This document shows positions 63,491 to 64,000 of a stretch of DNA of 64,000 nt, in pieces. Every line of letters starts with the position of its first letter. The stretch's first letter is position 1. A program made the translations under genes and the position numbers. The DNA comes from Stenotrophomonas maltophilia D457. GTDB taxonomy: Bacteria; Pseudomonadota; Gammaproteobacteria; Xanthomonadales; Xanthomonadaceae. A model generated the notes under the pieces. It was not told the DNA's origin. It was given only the letters and a program-made list of their open reading frames with translations, and did not search any database. The DNA is taken from NCBI RefSeq assembly GCF_000284595.1, contig NC_017671.1, positions 2,327,001-2,391,000 on the forward strand. The letters are read 5' to 3'.

Positions 63491-64000
63491 ATGACGACCC
63501 TGCACGAGACCGCGTATCCGCGCCTGAAACCGGACCCGACCCTCAAGGAACTGCAGGACATCTACACGCCGACCGAGGCCGAGTTGGCCTTTGTTGCGGC
63601 CACCGCAACGCGACCCACGGCCCAACTGGCGGTGCTGGTCCACCTGAAATTGTTCCAGCGCCTCGGCTACTTCACGCTTTTGGCCGATGTGCCCGAGCGC
63701 ATCATCCAGCACATCGCGCAGACGGCCGGCGATCGTCGTTCGGTGCCGATCGAGCAATTGCACAGCTACGACAGCTCTGGCGCGAAGCGTGGCCATATCG
63801 CGAAGCTGCGCGACTACCTGCGGGTGCGCGTGCTCGATCCCGACGGCCGCACCTGGCTGGCGACGGTTGCGGAAACGGCGGCCGAGACCAAGCACATCAT
63901 TCCCGACATCGTGAATGTCCTGCTAGAGGAACTGGTCCATCACCGTTACGAGTTGCCGGCGTTCAGCACCCTGGAACGTCTGGCGATCCAGGCCCGCGAG
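63491..64000 (+). CDS. tnpA: Tn3-family transposase, N-terminal part (continues beyond window)
   Basis: The first 170 residues of a DUF4158-type Tn3 transposase: MTTLHETAYPRLKPDPTLKE, LQDIYTPTEAELAFVAATAT, LVHLKLFQRLGYFTLLADVP and TKHIIPDIVNVLLEELVHHR are characteristic of its N-terminal DNA-binding region. The DDE catalytic domain lies outside the window. Together with the recombinase directly upstream it identifies the island as a transposon or as adjoining one. Confidence 0.85.
   Translation, partial: MTTLHETAYPRLKPDPTLKELQDIYTPTEAELAFVAATATRPTAQLAVLVHLKLFQRLGYFTLLADVPERIIQHIAQTAGDRRSVPIEQLHSYDSSGAKRGHIAKLRDYLRVRVLDPDGRTWLATVAETAAETKHIIPDIVNVLLEELVHHRYELPAFSTLERLAIQARE

Overview
The window is chromosomal DNA from a high-GC gammaproteobacterium, most likely Stenotrophomonas (S. 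maltophilia complex, Xanthomonadaceae). The reasons are the neighbour sets (Nudix-mnmA-hflD, clpS/clpA, infA-aat, trxB/ftsK/lolA/rarA), codon use dominated by G/C third positions, and many short intergenic palindromes headed by GTAG of the type called SMAG/GTAG elements in S. maltophilia. This assignment is inference from reading; no search was run. I found no rRNA, tRNA or CRISPR array.

Positions 1-25.7 kb are core genome. They hold c-di-GMP and chemotaxis signalling (a PAS sensor fragment, a PAS-GGDEF-EAL protein, a methyl-accepting protein), the overlapping operon Nudix-mnmA-hflD, clpS and clpA, an APH(6)-type kinase, infA and aat, a FemAB-like protein, a cell-wall amidase, and trxB, ftsK, a transglutaminase, lolA and rarA. 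Several intergenic spaces carry palindromic repeats, including a ~130-bp unit repeated about three times before rarA.

Positions 26.3-31.8 kb are an iron/haem cluster behind a Fur-box-like sequence: an IroE-type esterase, a YncE-like beta-propeller protein broken by a 4-bp duplication, and a haem-type ABC importer (hmuTUV). Positions 32.6-35.1 kb hold an EF-G paralogue behind a long leader with two possible leader peptides, an intrinsic terminator and a 14-bp tandem repeat. A small AT-hook-like protein, a SapC protein and a short hybrid histidine kinase follow.

From about 38.0 kb to the right edge the window is a mobile metal-resistance island. At its left end is a KfrA/TnpT-like coiled-coil protein beside a 33-bp palindrome that looks like a tyrosine-recombinase core site. 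A rightward copper/silver cluster follows (Cys/Met-rich protein, cusC, cusB, cusA, lipoprotein, cusF). Then comes an essentially gapless leftward unit of ten genes (59.9 to 47.1 kb): pbrT, cadA/pbrA, a decayed small gene, a CzcI-like protein, czcC, czcB, czcA, a PII-like protein, a CaCA exchanger and lspA. It reads away from a divergent MerR/PbrR regulator, and two tandem MerR-type promoters with 19-bp spacers lie between. Right of pbrR are a full nadE, a tyrosine recombinase with an extra C-terminal domain, and the start of a Tn3-family transposase that runs off the window.

The most interesting points are the separation of the putative TnpT/core site from the recombinase by 23 kb of cargo, the doubled MerR promoter, the leader region of the EF-G paralogue, and three genes caught in the process of breaking.
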